A stretch of 64,000 nt of DNA. Source: Elymus sibiricus. Taxonomy: Eukaryota > Streptophyta > Magnoliopsida > Poales > Poaceae. Below are positions 1 to 11,500 of the stretch, in pieces. The position numbers were made by a program, and so were the translations under genes. The stretch spans positions 7,450,001 to 7,514,000 of the forward strand of contig CM077673.1 in the NCBI GenBank assembly GCA_039707655.1. The letters are read 5' to 3'. Within the stretch, counting starts at the first letter, position 1; every line of letters starts with the position of its first letter. Under the pieces are notes generated by a model that was not told the DNA's origin, searched no databases, and worked only from the letters and a program-made list of their open reading frames with translations.

Positions 1-119
1 TGGCCGAAACGGAAAAAATCTGCGAGTTTTGGCGAGGTCCACGTAACCGCACCCCGGGCTTCCCCGAACGTTCGGACGACCACGACTACCAAAAACCAGT
101 GAATAATAGCATAGAAAAC
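1..119 (+). repeat. Monomer M1 (class 1), 119 bp, reference copy
   Basis: M1 begins tggccgaaacgg and ends agcatagaaaac. It is told apart by gtccacgtaacc (other monomers have gtccccgta) and by gaccacgactacc. It shares the accgcaccccgggctt core and the palindrome at 64-75 with M3. By hand count it differs from M3 at 14 of 119 positions. It recurs at each unit start, for example 473, 945, 1418 and 1891. Confidence 0.95.
64..75. repeat. 12-bp perfect palindrome in class-1 monomers (reference copy)
   Basis: The sequence ccgaacgttcgg is its own reverse complement. It lies in M1 here and in M3 at 299-310, so it normally recurs about every 236 bp through the array. The equivalent site in M2 (ccggacgtttgg) and M4 (ccgaacatttgg or ccgaacatgtgg) is no longer a perfect palindrome. 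A substitution breaks it at 46859, 49697 and 52535 (g to a) and at 56795 (c to t). Whether any protein or structure uses the site is unknown. Confidence 0.85.
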
Positions 120-235
120 TGGTAAAATGGACCAAATCTGCGAGTTTTGGCCAGGTCCCCGTATGCGGACCCCGGGGTTCCCCGGACGTTTGGATCGCCC
201 CGGGACCAAAATTAGTGAGTAATAGCATAAAAAAC
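120..235 (+). repeat. Monomer M2 (class 2), 116-bp D form, reference copy
   Basis: M2 begins tggta and is told apart by ttggccagg (the others have ttggcgagg), gtatgcgg and gccccgggacc. In D units its start reads ggtaaaatgg, one base shorter than the usual ggtaggaatgg, giving 116 rather than 117 bp. M2 is also the most polymorphic monomer. It varies at gacccc[g/a]ggg, and at its end between agcataaaaaact, agcaaaaaaaact (F) and rarely agcagaaaaaact. It is closest to M4. Confidence 0.95.
169..178. repeat. 10-bp palindrome in M2, polymorphic
   Basis: The sequence accccggggt is a perfect palindrome in M2. A common allele, accccagggt (for example in units 2, 4 and 6), destroys it. In the left domain the allele with a is common; in the right domain the palindromic allele predominates. 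Confidence 0.75.
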
Positions 236-354
236 TAGCCGGGACACACAAAATCTGCTAGTTTTGGCGAGGTCCCCGTAACCGCACCCCGGGCTTCCCC
301 GAACGTTCGGATGACCACAACTACCGAAAAACAGTGAATGATAGCATAGAAATC
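236..354 (+). repeat. Monomer M3 (class 1), 119 bp, reference copy
   Basis: M3 begins tagccgggacacac and ends agcatagaaatc. It is told apart by ctgctag or cttctag where most monomers have ctgcgag, and by gatgaccacaactacc. Near its end it carries the aaaaacag/aaaagcag polymorphism (allele A when g). Units 23 and 27 lack one AC of gacacacaaaa. It shares the 12-bp palindrome with M1, here at 299-310. Confidence 0.95.
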
Positions 355-472
355 TGGTCAGAATGGACAAAATCTGCGAGTTTTGGCGAGGTCCCCGTAA
401 GCGGACCCTGGGGTTCCCCGAACATGTGGATCGCCCCGAGACCGAAAATCAATGAGTAATAGCATACAAAAC
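355..472 (+). repeat. Monomer M4 (class 2), 118 bp, reference copy
   Basis: M4 begins tggtcagaatgg and ends agcatacaaaac. It is told apart by gtaagcggaccctgggg and gccccgagaccg. It carries two domain-specific alleles: aacatgtgg/aacatttgg (H when g; left domain only) and ctgcgag/ctgctag (S when t; nearly all in the right domain). It is closest to M2, at roughly 88% identity by hand count. Confidence 0.95.
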
Positions 473-944
473 TGGCCGAAACGGAAAAAATCTGCGAGTT
501 TTGGCGAGGTCCACGTAACCGCACCCCGGGCTTCCCCGAACGTTCGGACGACCACGACTACCAAAAACCAGTGAATAATAGCATAGAAAACTGGTAAAAT
601 GGACCAAATCTGCGAGTTTTGGCCAGGTCCCCGTATGCGGACCCCAGGGTTCCCCGGACGTTTGGATCGCCCCGGGACCAAAATTAGTGAGTAATAGCAT
701 AAAAAACTAGCCGGGACACACAAAATCTGCTAGTTTTGGCGAGGTCCCCGTAACCGCACCCCGGGCTTCCCCGAACGTTCGGATGACCACAACTACCGAA
801 AAACAGTGAATGATAGCATAGAAATCAGGTCAGAATGGACAAAATCTGCGAGTTTTGGCGAGGTCCCCGTAAGCGGACCCTGGGGTTCCCCGAACATTTG
901 GATCGCCCCGAGACCGAAAATCAATGAGTAATAGCATACAAAAC

Positions 945-1417
945 TGGCCGAAACGGAAAAAATCTGCGAGTTTTGGCGAGGTCCACGTAACCGCACCCCG
1001 GGCTTCCCCGAACGTTCGGACGACCACGACTACCAAAAACCAGTGAATAATAGCATAGAAAACTGGTAGGAATGGACCAAATCTGCGAGTTTTGGCCAGG
1101 TCCCCGTATGCGGACCCCGGGGTTCCCCGGACGTTTGGATCGCCCCGGGACCAAAATTAGTGAGTAATAGCAAAAAAAACTAGCCGGGACACACAAAATC
1201 TTCTAGTTTTGGCGAGGTCCCCGTAACCGCACCCCGGGCTTCCCCGAACGTTCGGATGACCACAACTACCGAAAAGCAGTGAATGATAGCATAGAAATCT
1301 GGTCAGAATGGACAAAATCTGCGAGTTTTGGCGAGGTCCCCGTAAGCGGACCCTGGGGTTCCCCGAACATTTGGATCGCCCCGAGACCGAAAATCAATGA
1401 GTAATAGCATACAAAAC
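945..1417 (+). repeat. HOR unit 3: example of the 473-bp (A, F) form
   Basis: This is the first unit with the full-length 117-bp M2 (1064-1180, ggtaggaatgg). It also carries the unbroken A-run at the end of M2 (F), cttctag in M3, and aaaagcag at the end of M3 (A). This combined haplotype recurs in units 8, 11, 15, 17, 24, 28 and many others; some of these copies have ctgctag instead of cttctag in M3. Confidence 0.93.
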
Positions 1418-4400
1418 TGGCCGAAACGGAAAAAATCTGCGAGTTTTGGCGAGGTCCACGTAACCGCACCCCGGGCTTCCCCGAACGTTCGGACGACCAC
1501 GACTACCAAAAACCAGTGAATAATAGCATAGAAAACTGGTAGGAATGGACCAAATCTGCGAGTTTTGGCCAGGTCCCCGTATGCGGACCCCAGGGTTCCC
1601 CGGACGTTTGGATCGCCCCGGGACCAAAATTAGTGAGTAATAGCATAAAAAACTAGCCGGGACACACAAAATCTGCTAGTTTTGGCGAGGTCCCCGTAAC
1701 CGCACCCCGGGCTTCCCCGAACGTTCGGATGACCACAACTACCGAAAAACAGTGAATGATAGCATAGAAATCTGGTCAGAATGGACAAAATCTGCGAGTT
1801 TTGGCGAGGTCCCCGTAAGCGGACCCTGGGGTTCCCCGAACATGTGGATCGCCCCGAGACCGAAAATCAATGAGTAATAGCATACAAAACTGGCCGAAAC
1901 GGAAAAAATCTGCGAGTTTTGGCGAGGTCCACGTAACCGCACCCCGGGCTTCCCCGAACGTTCGGACGACCACGACTACCAAAAACCAGTGAATAATAGC
2001 ATAGAAAACTGGTAAAATGGACCAAATCTGCGAGTTTTGGCCAGGTCCCCGTATGCGGACCCCGGGGTTCCCCGGACGTTTGGATCGCCCCGGGACCAAA
2101 ATTAGTGATTAATAGCATAAAAAACTAGCCGGGACACACAAAATCTTCTAGTTTTGGCGAGGTCCCCGTAACCGCACCCCGGGCTTCCCCGAACGTTCGG
2201 ATGACCACAACTACCGAAAAACAGTGAATGATAGCATAGAAATCTGGTCAGAATGGACAAAATCTGCGAGTTTTGGCGAGGTCCCCGTAAGCGGACCCTG
2301 GGGTTCCCCGAACATTTGGATCGCCCCGAGACCGAAAATCAATGAGTAATAGCATACAAAACTGGCCGAAACGGAAAAAATCTGCGAGTTTTGGCGAGGT
2401 CCACGTAACCGCACCCCGGGCTTCCCCGAACGTTCGGACGACCACGACTACCAAAAACCAGTGAATAATAGCATAGAAAACTGGTAGGAATGGACCAAAT
2501 CTGCGAGTTTTGGCCAGGTCCCCGTATGCGGACCCCAGGGTTCCCCTGACGTTTGGATCGCCCCGGGACCAAAATTAGTGAGTAATAGCATAAAAAACTA
2601 GCCGGGACACACAAAATCTGCTAGTTTTGGCGAGGTCCCCGTAACCGCACCCCGGGCTTCCCCGAACGTTCGGATGACCACAACTACCGAAAAACAGTGA
2701 ATGATAGCATAGAAATCTGGTCAGAATGGACAAAATCTGCGAGTTTTGGCGAGGTCCCCGTAAGCGGACCCTGGGGTTCCCCGAACATGTGGATCGCCCC
2801 GAGACCGAAAATCAATGAGTAATAGCATACAAAACTGGCCGAAACGGAAAAAATCTGCGAGTTTTGGCGAGGTCCACGTAACCGCACCCCGGGCTTCCCC
2901 GAACGTTCGGACGACCACGACTACCAAAAACCAGTGAATAATAGCATAGAAAACTGGTAAAATGGACCAAATCTGCGAGTTTTGGCCAGGTCCCCGTATG
3001 CGGACCCCAGGTTTCCCCGGACGTTTGGATCGCCCCGGGACCAAAATTAGTGAGTAATAGCATAAAAAACTAGCCGGGACACACAAAATCTGCTAGTTTT
3101 GGCGAGGTCCCCGTAACCGCACCCCGGGCTTCCCCGAACGTTCGGATGACCACAACTACCGAAAAACAGTGAATGATAGCATAGAAATCTGGTCAGAATG
3201 GACAAAATCTGCGAGTTTTGGCGAGGTCCCCGTAAGCGGACCCTGGGGTTCCCCGAACATGTGGATCGCCCCGAGACCGAAAATCAATGAGTAATAGCAT
3301 ACAAAACTGGCCGAAACGGAAAAAATCTGCGAGTTTTGGCGAGGTCCACGTAACCGCACCCCGGGCTTCCCCGAACGTTCGGACGACCACGACTACCAAA
3401 AACCAGTGAATAATAGCATAGAAAACTGGTAGGAATGGACCAAATCTGCGAGTTTTGGCCAGGTCCCCGTATGCGGACCCCGGGGTTCCCCGGACGTTTG
3501 GATCGCCCCGGGACCAAAATTAGTGAGTAATAGCAAAAAAAACTAGCCGGGACACACAAAATCTGCTAGTTTTGGCGAGGTCCCCGTAACCGCACCCCGG
3601 GCTTCCCCGAACGTTCGGATGACCACAACTACCGAAAAGCAGTGAATGATAGCATAGAAATCTGGTCAGAATGGACAAAATCTGCGAGTTTTGGCGAGGT
3701 CCCCGTAAGCGGACCCTGGGGTTCCCCGAACATTTGGATCGCCCCGAGACCGAAAATCAATGAGTAATAGCATACAAAACTGGCCGAAACGGAAAAAATC
3801 TGCGAGTTTTGGCGAGGTCCACGTAACCGCACCCCGGGCTTCCCCGAACGTTCGGACGACCACGACTACCAAAAACCAGTGAATAATAGCATAGAAAACT
3901 GGTAGGAATGGACCAAATCTGCGAGTTTTGGCCAGGTCCCCGTATGCGGACCCCAGGGTTCCCCGGACGTTTGGATCGCCCCGGGACCAAAATTAGTGAG
4001 TAATAGCATAAAAAACTAGCCGGGACACACAAAATCTGCTAGTTTTGGCGAGGTCCCCGTAACCGCACCCCGGGCTTCCCCGAACGTTCGGATGACCACA
4101 ACTACCGAAAAACAGTGAATGATAGCATAGAAATCTGGTCAGAATGGACAAAATCTGCGAGTTTTGGCGAGGTCCCCGTAAGCGGACCCTGGGGTTCCCC
4201 GAACATGTGGATCGCCCCGAGACCGAAAATCAATGAGTAATAGCATACAAAACTGGCCGAAACGGAAAAAATCTGCGAGTTTTGGCGAGGTCCACGTAAC
4301 CGCACCCCGGGCTTCCCCGAACGTTCGGACGACCACGACTACCAAAAACCAGTGAATAATAGCATAGAAAACTGGTAAAATGGACCAAATCTGCGAGTTT

Positions 4401-7400
4401 TGGCCAGGTCCCCGTATGCGGACCCCAGGGTTCCCCGGACGTTTGGATCGCCCCGGGACCAAAATTAGTGAGTAATAGCATAAAAAACTAGCCGGGACAC
4501 ACAAAATCTGCTAGTTTTGGCGAGGTCCCCGTAACCGCACCCCGGGCTTCCCCGAACGTTCGGATGACCACAACTACCGAAAAACAGTGAATGATAGCAT
4601 AGAAATCTGGTCAGAATGGACAAAATCTGCGAGTTTTGGCGAGGTCCCCGTAAGCGGACCCTGGGGTTCCCCGAACATTTGGATCGCCCCGAGACCGAAA
4701 ATCAATGAGTAATAGCATACAAAACTGGCCGAAACGGAAAAAATCTGCGAGTTTTGGCGAGGTCCACGTAACCGCACCCCGGGCTTCCCCGAACGTTCGG
4801 ACGACCACGACTACCAAAAACCAGTGAATAATAGCATAGAAAACTGGTAGGAATGGACCAAATCTGCGAGTTTTGGCCAGGTCCCCGTATGCGGACCCCG
4901 GGGTTCCCCGGACGTTTGGATCGCCCCGGGACCAAAATTAGTGAGTAATAGCAAAAAAAACTAGCCGGGACACACAAAATCTTCTAGTTTTGGCGAGGTC
5001 CCCGTAACCGCACCCCGGGCTTCCCCGAACGTTCGGATGACCACAACTACCGAAAAGCAGTGAATGATAGCATAGAAATCTGGTCAGAATGGACAAAATC
5101 TGCGAGTTTTGGCGAGGTCCCCGTAAGCGGACCCTGGGGTTCCCCGAACATTTGGATCGCCCCGAGACCGAAAATCAATGAGTAATAGCATACAAAACTG
5201 GCCGAAACGGAAAAAATCTGCGAGTTTTGGCGAGGTCCACGTAACCGCACCCCGGGCTTCCCCGAACGTTCGGACGACCACGACTACCAAAAACCAGTGA
5301 ATAATAGCATAGAAAACTGGTAGGAATGGACCAAATCTGCGAGTTTTGGCCAGGTCCCCGTATGCGGACCCCAGGGTTCCCCGGACGTTTGGATCGCCCC
5401 GGGACCAAAATTAGTGAGTAATAGCATAAAAAACTAGCCGGGACACACAAAATCTGCTAGTTTTGGCGAGGTCCCCGTAACCGCACCCCGGGCTTCCCCG
5501 AACGTTCGGATGACCACAACTACCGAAAAACAGTGAATGATAGCATAGAAATCTGGTCAGAATGGACAAAATCTGCTAGTTTTGGCGAGGTCCCCGTAAG
5601 CGGACCCTGGGGTTCCCCGAACATTTGGATCGCCCCGAGACCGAAAATCAATGAGTAATAGCATACAAAACTGGCCGAAACGGAAAAAATCTGCGAGTTT
5701 TGGCGAGGTCCACGTAACCGCACCCCGGGCTTCCCCGAACGTTCGGACGACCACGACTACCAAAAACCAGTGAATAATAGCATAGAAAACTGGTAGGAAT
5801 GGACCAAATCTGCGAGTTTTGGCCAGGTCCCCGTATGCGGACCCCAGGGTTCCCCGGACGTTTGGATCGCCCCGGGACCAAAATTAGTGAGTAATAGCAT
5901 AAAAAACTAGCCGGGACACACAAAATCTGCTAGTTTTGGCGAGGTCCCCGTAACCGCACCCCGGGCTTCCCCGAACGTTCGGATGACCACAACTACCGAA
6001 AAACAGTGAATGATAGCATAGAAATCTGGTCAGAATGGACAAAATCTGCGAGTTTTGGCGAGGTCCCCGTAAGCGGACCCTGGGGTTCCCCGAACATGTG
6101 GATCGCCCCGAGACCGAAAATCAATGAGTAATAGCATACAAAACTGGCCGAAACGGAAAAAATCTGCGAGTTTTGGCGAGGTCCACGTAACCGCACCCCG
6201 GGCTTCCCCGAACGTTCGGACGACCACGACTACCAAAAACCAGTGAATAATAGCATAGAAAACTGGTAAAATGGACCAAATCTGCGAGTTTTGGCCAGGT
6301 CCCCGTATGCGGACCCCAGGGTTCCCCGGACGTTTGGATCGCCCCGGGACCAAAATTAGTGAGTAATAGCATAAAAAACTAGCCGGGACACACAAAATCT
6401 GCTAGTTTTGGCGAGGTCCCCGTAACCGCACCCCGGGCTTCCCCGAACGTTCGGATGACCACAACTACCGAAAAACAGTGAATGATAGCATAGAAATCTG
6501 GTCAGAATGGACAAAATCTGCGAGTTTTGGCGAGGTCCCCGTAAGCGGACCCTGGGGTTCCCCGAACATTTGGATCGCCCCGAGACCGAAAATCAATGAG
6601 TAATAGCATACAAAACTGGCCGAAACGGAAAAAATCTGCGAGTTTTGGCGAGGTCCACGTAACCGCACCCCGGGCTTCCCCGAACGTTCGGACGACCACG
6701 ACTACCAAAAACCAGTGAATAATAGCATAGAAAACTGGTAGGAATGGACCAAATCTGCGAGTTTTGGCCAGGTCCCCGTATGCGGACCCCGGGGTTCCCC
6801 GGACGTTTGGATCGCCCCGGGACCAAAATTAGTGAGTAATAGCAAAAAAAACTAGCCGGGACACACAAAATCTTCTAGTTTTGGCGAGGTCCCCGTAACC
6901 GCACCCCGGGCTTCCCCGAACGTTCGGATGACCACAACTACCGAAAAGCAGTGAATGATAGCATAGAAATCTGGTCAGAATGGACAAAATCTGCGAGTTT
7001 TGGCGAGGTCCCCGTAAGCGGACCCTGGGGTTCCCCGAACATTTGGATCGCCCCGAGACCGAAAATCAATGAGTAATAGCATACAAAACTGGCCGAAACG
7101 GAAAAAATCTGCGAGTTTTGGCGAGGTCCACGTAACCGCACCCCGGGCTTCCCCGAACGTTCGGACGACCACGACTACCAAAAACCAGTGAATAATAGCA
7201 TAGAAAACTGGTAGGAATGGACCAAATCTGCGAGTTTTGGCCAGGTCCCCGTATGCGGACCCCAGGGTTCCCCGGACGTTTGGATCGCCCCGGGACCAAA
7301 ATTAGTGAGTAATAGCATAAAAAACTAGCCGGGACACACAAAATCTGCTAGTTTTGGCGAGGTCCCCGTAACCGCACCCCGGGCTTCCCCGAACGTTCGG

Positions 7401-8508
7401 ATGACCACAACTACCGAAAAACAGTGAATGATAGCATAGAAATCTGGTCAGAATGGACAAAATTTGCGAGTTTTGGCGAGGTCCCCGTAAGCGGACCCTG
7501 GGGTTCCCCGAACATGTGGATCGCCCCGAGACCGAAAATCAATGAGTAATAGCATACAAAACTGGCCGAAACGGAAAAAATCTGCGAGTTTTGGCGAGGT
7601 CCACGTAACCGCACCCCGGGCTTCCCCGAACGTTCGGACGACCACGACTACCAAAAACCAGTGAATAATAGCATAGAAAACTGGTAGGAATGGACCAAAT
7701 CTGCGAGTTTTGGCCAGGTCCCCGTATGCGGACCCCGGGGTTCCCCGGACGTTTGGATCGCCCCGGGACCAAAATTAGTGAGTAATAGCAAAAAAAACTA
7801 GCCGGGACACACAAAATCTGCTAGTTTTGGCGAGGTCCCCGTAACCGCACCCCGGGCTTCCCCGAACGTTCGGATGACCACAACTACCGAAAAGCAGTGA
7901 ATGATAGCATAGAAATCTGGTCAGAATGGACAAAATCTGCGAGTTTTGGCGAGGTCCCCGTAAGCGGACCCTGGGGTTCCCCGAACATTTGGATCGCCCC
8001 GAGACCGAAAATCAATGAGTAATAGCATACAAAACTGGCCGAAACGGAAAAAATCTGCGAGTTTTGGCGAGGTCCACGTAACCGCACCCCGGGCTTCCCC
8101 GAACGTTCGGACGACCACGACTACCAAAAACCAGTGAATAATAGCATAGAAAACTGGTAGGAATGGACCAAATCTGCGAGTTTTGGCCAGGTCCCCGTAT
8201 GCGGACCCCAGGGTTCCCCGGACGTTTGGATCGCCCCGGGACCAAAATTAGTGAGTAATAGCATAAAAAACTAGCCGGGACACACAAAATCTGCTAGTTT
8301 TGGCGAGGTCCCCGTAACCGCACCCCGGGCTTCCCCGAACGTTCGGATGACCACAACTACCGAAAAACAGTGAATGATAGCATAGAAATCTGGTCAGAAT
8401 GGACAAAATCTGCGAGTTTTGGCGAGGTCCCCGTAAGCGGACCCTGGGGTTCCCCGAACATGTGGATCGCCCCGAGACCGAAAATCAATGAGTAATAGCA
8501 TACAAAAC

Positions 8509-11500
8509 TGGCCGAAACGGAAAAAATCTGCGAGTTTTGGCGAGGTCCACGTAACCGCACCCCGGGCTTCCCCGAACGTTCGGACGACCACGACTACCAA
8601 AAACCAGTGAATAATAGCATAGAAAACTGGTAAAATGGACCAAATCTGCGAGTTTTGGCCAGGTCCCCGTATGCGGACCCCAGGGTTCCCCGGACGTTTG
8701 GATCGCCCCGGGACCAAAATTAGTGAGTAATAGCATAAAAAACTAGCCGGGACACACAAAATCTGCTAGTTTTGGCGAGGTCCCCGTAACCGCACCCCGG
8801 GCTTCCCCGAACGTTCGGATGACCACAACTACCGAAAAACAGTGAATGATAGCATAGAAATCTGGTCAGAATGGACAAAATCTGCGAGTTTTGGCGAGGT
8901 CCCCGTAAGCGGACCCTGGGGTTCCCCGAACATTTGGATCGCCCCGAGACCGAAAATCAATGAGTAATAGCATACAAAACTGGCCGAAACGGAAAACATC
9001 TGCGAGTTTTGGCGAGGTCCACGTAACCGCACCCCGGGCTTCCCCGAACGTTCGGACGACCACGACTACCAAAAACCAGTGAATAATAGCATAGAAAACT
9101 GGTAGGAATGGACCAAATCTGCGAGTTTTGGCCAGGTCCCCGTATGCGGACCCCGGGGTTCCCCGGACGTTTGGATCGCCCCGGGACCAAAATTAGTGAG
9201 TAATAGCATAAAAAACTAGCCGGGACACACAAAATCTGCTAGTTTTGGCGAGGTCCCCGTAACCGCACCCCGGGCTTCCCCGAACGTTCGGATGACCACA
9301 ACTACCGAAAAGCAGTGAATGATAGCATAGAAATCTGGTCAGAATGGACAAAATCTGCGAGTTTTGGCGAGGTCCCCGTAAGCGGACCCTGGGGTTCCCC
9401 GAACATTTGGATCGCCCCGAGACCGAAAATCAATGAGTAATAGCATACAAAACTGGCCGAAACGGAAAAAATCTGCGAGTTTTGGCGAGGTCCACGTAAC
9501 CGCACCCCGGGCTTCCCCGAACGTTCGGACGACCACGACTACCAAAAACCAGTGAATAATAGCATAGAAAACTGGTAGGAATGGACCAAATCTGCGAGTT
9601 TTGGCCAGGTCCCCGTATGCGGACCCCAGGGTTCCCCGGACGTTTGGATCGCCCCGGGACCAAAATTAGTGAGTAATAGCATAAAAAACTAGCCGGGACA
9701 CACAAAATCTGCTAGTTTTGGCGAGGTCCCCGTAACCGCACCCCGGGCTTCCCCGAACGTTCGGATGACCACAACTACCGAAAAACAGTGAATGATAGCA
9801 TAGAAATCTGGTCAGAATGGACAAAATCTGCGAGTTTTGGCGAGGTCCCCGTAAGCGGACCCTGGGGTTCCCCGAACATGTGGTTCGCCCCGAGACCGAA
9901 AATCAATGAGTAATAGCATACAAAACTGGCCGAAACGGAAAAAATCTGCGAGTTTTGGCGAGGTCCACGTAACCGCACCCCGGGCTTCCCCGAACGTTCG
10001 GACGACCACGACTACCAAAAACCAGTGAATAATAGCATAGAAAACTGGTAGGAATGGACCAAATCTGCGAGTTTTGGCCAGGTCCCCGTATGCGGACCCC
10101 AGGGTTCCCCGGACGTTTGGATCGCCCCGGGACCAAAATTAGTGAGTAATAGCATAAAAAACTAGCCGGGACACACAAAATCTGCTAGTTTTGGCGAGGT
10201 CCCCGTAACCGCACCCCGGGCTTCCCCGAACGTTCGGATGACCACAACTACCGAAAAACAGTGAATGATAGCATAGAAATCTGGTCAGAATGGACAAAAT
10301 CTGCGAGTTTTGGCGAGGTCCCCGTAAGCGGACCCTGGGGTTCCCCGAACATGTGGATCGCCCCGAGACCGAAAATCAATGAGTAATAGCATACAAAACT
10401 GGCCGAAACGGAAAAAATCTGCGAGTTTTGGCGAGGTCCACGTAACCGCACCCCGGGCTTCCCCGAACGTTCGGACGACCACGACTACCAAAAACCAGTG
10501 AATAATAGCATAGAAAACTGGTAAAATGGACCAAATCTGCGAGTTTTGGCCAGGTCCCCGTATGCGGACCCCGGGGTTCCCCGGACGTTTGGATCGCCCC
10601 GGGACCAAAATTAGTGAGTAATAGCATAGAAAACTAGCCGGGACACAAAATCTGCTAGTTTTGGCGAGGTCCCCGTAACCGCACCCCGGGCTTCCCCGAA
10701 CGTTCGGATGACCACAACTACCGAAAAACAGTGAATGATAGCATAGAAATCTGGTCAGAATGGACAAAATCTGCGAGTTTTGGCGAGGTCCCCGTAAGCG
10801 GACCCTGGGGTTCCCCGAACATTTGGATCGCCCCGAGACCGAAAATCAATGAGTAATAGCATACAAAACTGGCCGAAACGGAAAACATCTGCGAGTTTTG
10901 GCGAGGTCCACGTAACCGCACCCCGGGCTTCCCCGAACGTTCGGACGACCACGACTACCAAAAACCAGTGAATAATAGCATAGAAAACTGGTAGGAATGG
11001 ACCAAATCTGCGAGTTTTGGCCAGGTCCCCGTATGCGGACCCCGGGGTTCCCCGGACGTTTGGATCGCCCCGGGACCAAAATTAGTGAGTAATAGCAAAA
11101 AAAACTAGCCGGGACACACAAAATCTTCTAGTTTTGGCGAGGTCCCCGTAACCGCACCCCGGGCTTCCCCGAACGTTCGGATGACCACAACTACCGAAAA
11201 GCAGTGAATGATAGCATAGAAATCTGGTCAGAATGGACAAAATCTGCGAGTTTTGGCGAGGTCCCCGTAAGCGGACCCTGGGGTTCCCCGAACATTTGGA
11301 TCGCCCCGAGACCGAAAATCAATGAGTAATAGCATACAAAACTGGCCGAAACGGAAAACATCTGCGAGTTTTGGCGAGGTCCACGTAACCGCACCCCGGG
11401 CTTCCCCGAACGTTCGGACGACCACGACTACCAAAAACCAGTGAATAATAGCATAGAAAACTGGTAGGAATGGACCAAATCTGCGAGTTTTGGCCAGGTC

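Larger units (their letters stand above)
1..472 (+). repeat. HOR unit 1: example of the 472-bp (D, H) form
   Basis: This is the first complete unit and is used here to define the phase. It starts at tggccgaaacgg, a sequence found only at the start of M1. It carries the 1-bp-shorter M2 (allele D) and aacatgtgg in M4 (allele H). D and H occur together in the same unit only here and in units 7 (2836-3307) and 77 (35922-36393). Most D units carry aacatttgg instead. The start of the unit is a convention, since the array has no natural beginning inside the window. Confidence 0.95.
1..8508. repeat. HOR units 1-18, irregular (A)-H-D order
   Basis: Unit starts: 1, 473, 945, 1418, 1891, 2363, 2836, 3308, 3781, 4254, 4726, 5199, 5672, 6145, 6617, 7090, 7563, 8036. 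No single superrepeat period holds throughout, although A-H-D triplets (about 1418 bp) are common. Private changes include g to t giving gtgattaatagc near 2109, tcccctgac near 2545, and ccaggtttcc near 3010. Unit 12 (5199-5671) carries the only S allele of the left domain, in M4 near 5575. Confidence 0.85.

Noticed and set aside
70..86. CENP-B box-like sequence (gttcggacgaccacgac)
   Set aside because: It matches the ttcg and the central a of the box, but the required cggg is acga. Other monomers fit no better.
169..178. G-quadruplex potential at the GC-rich core
   Set aside because: There are single runs of four G or four C but no four closely spaced G-runs on one strand within a monomer.
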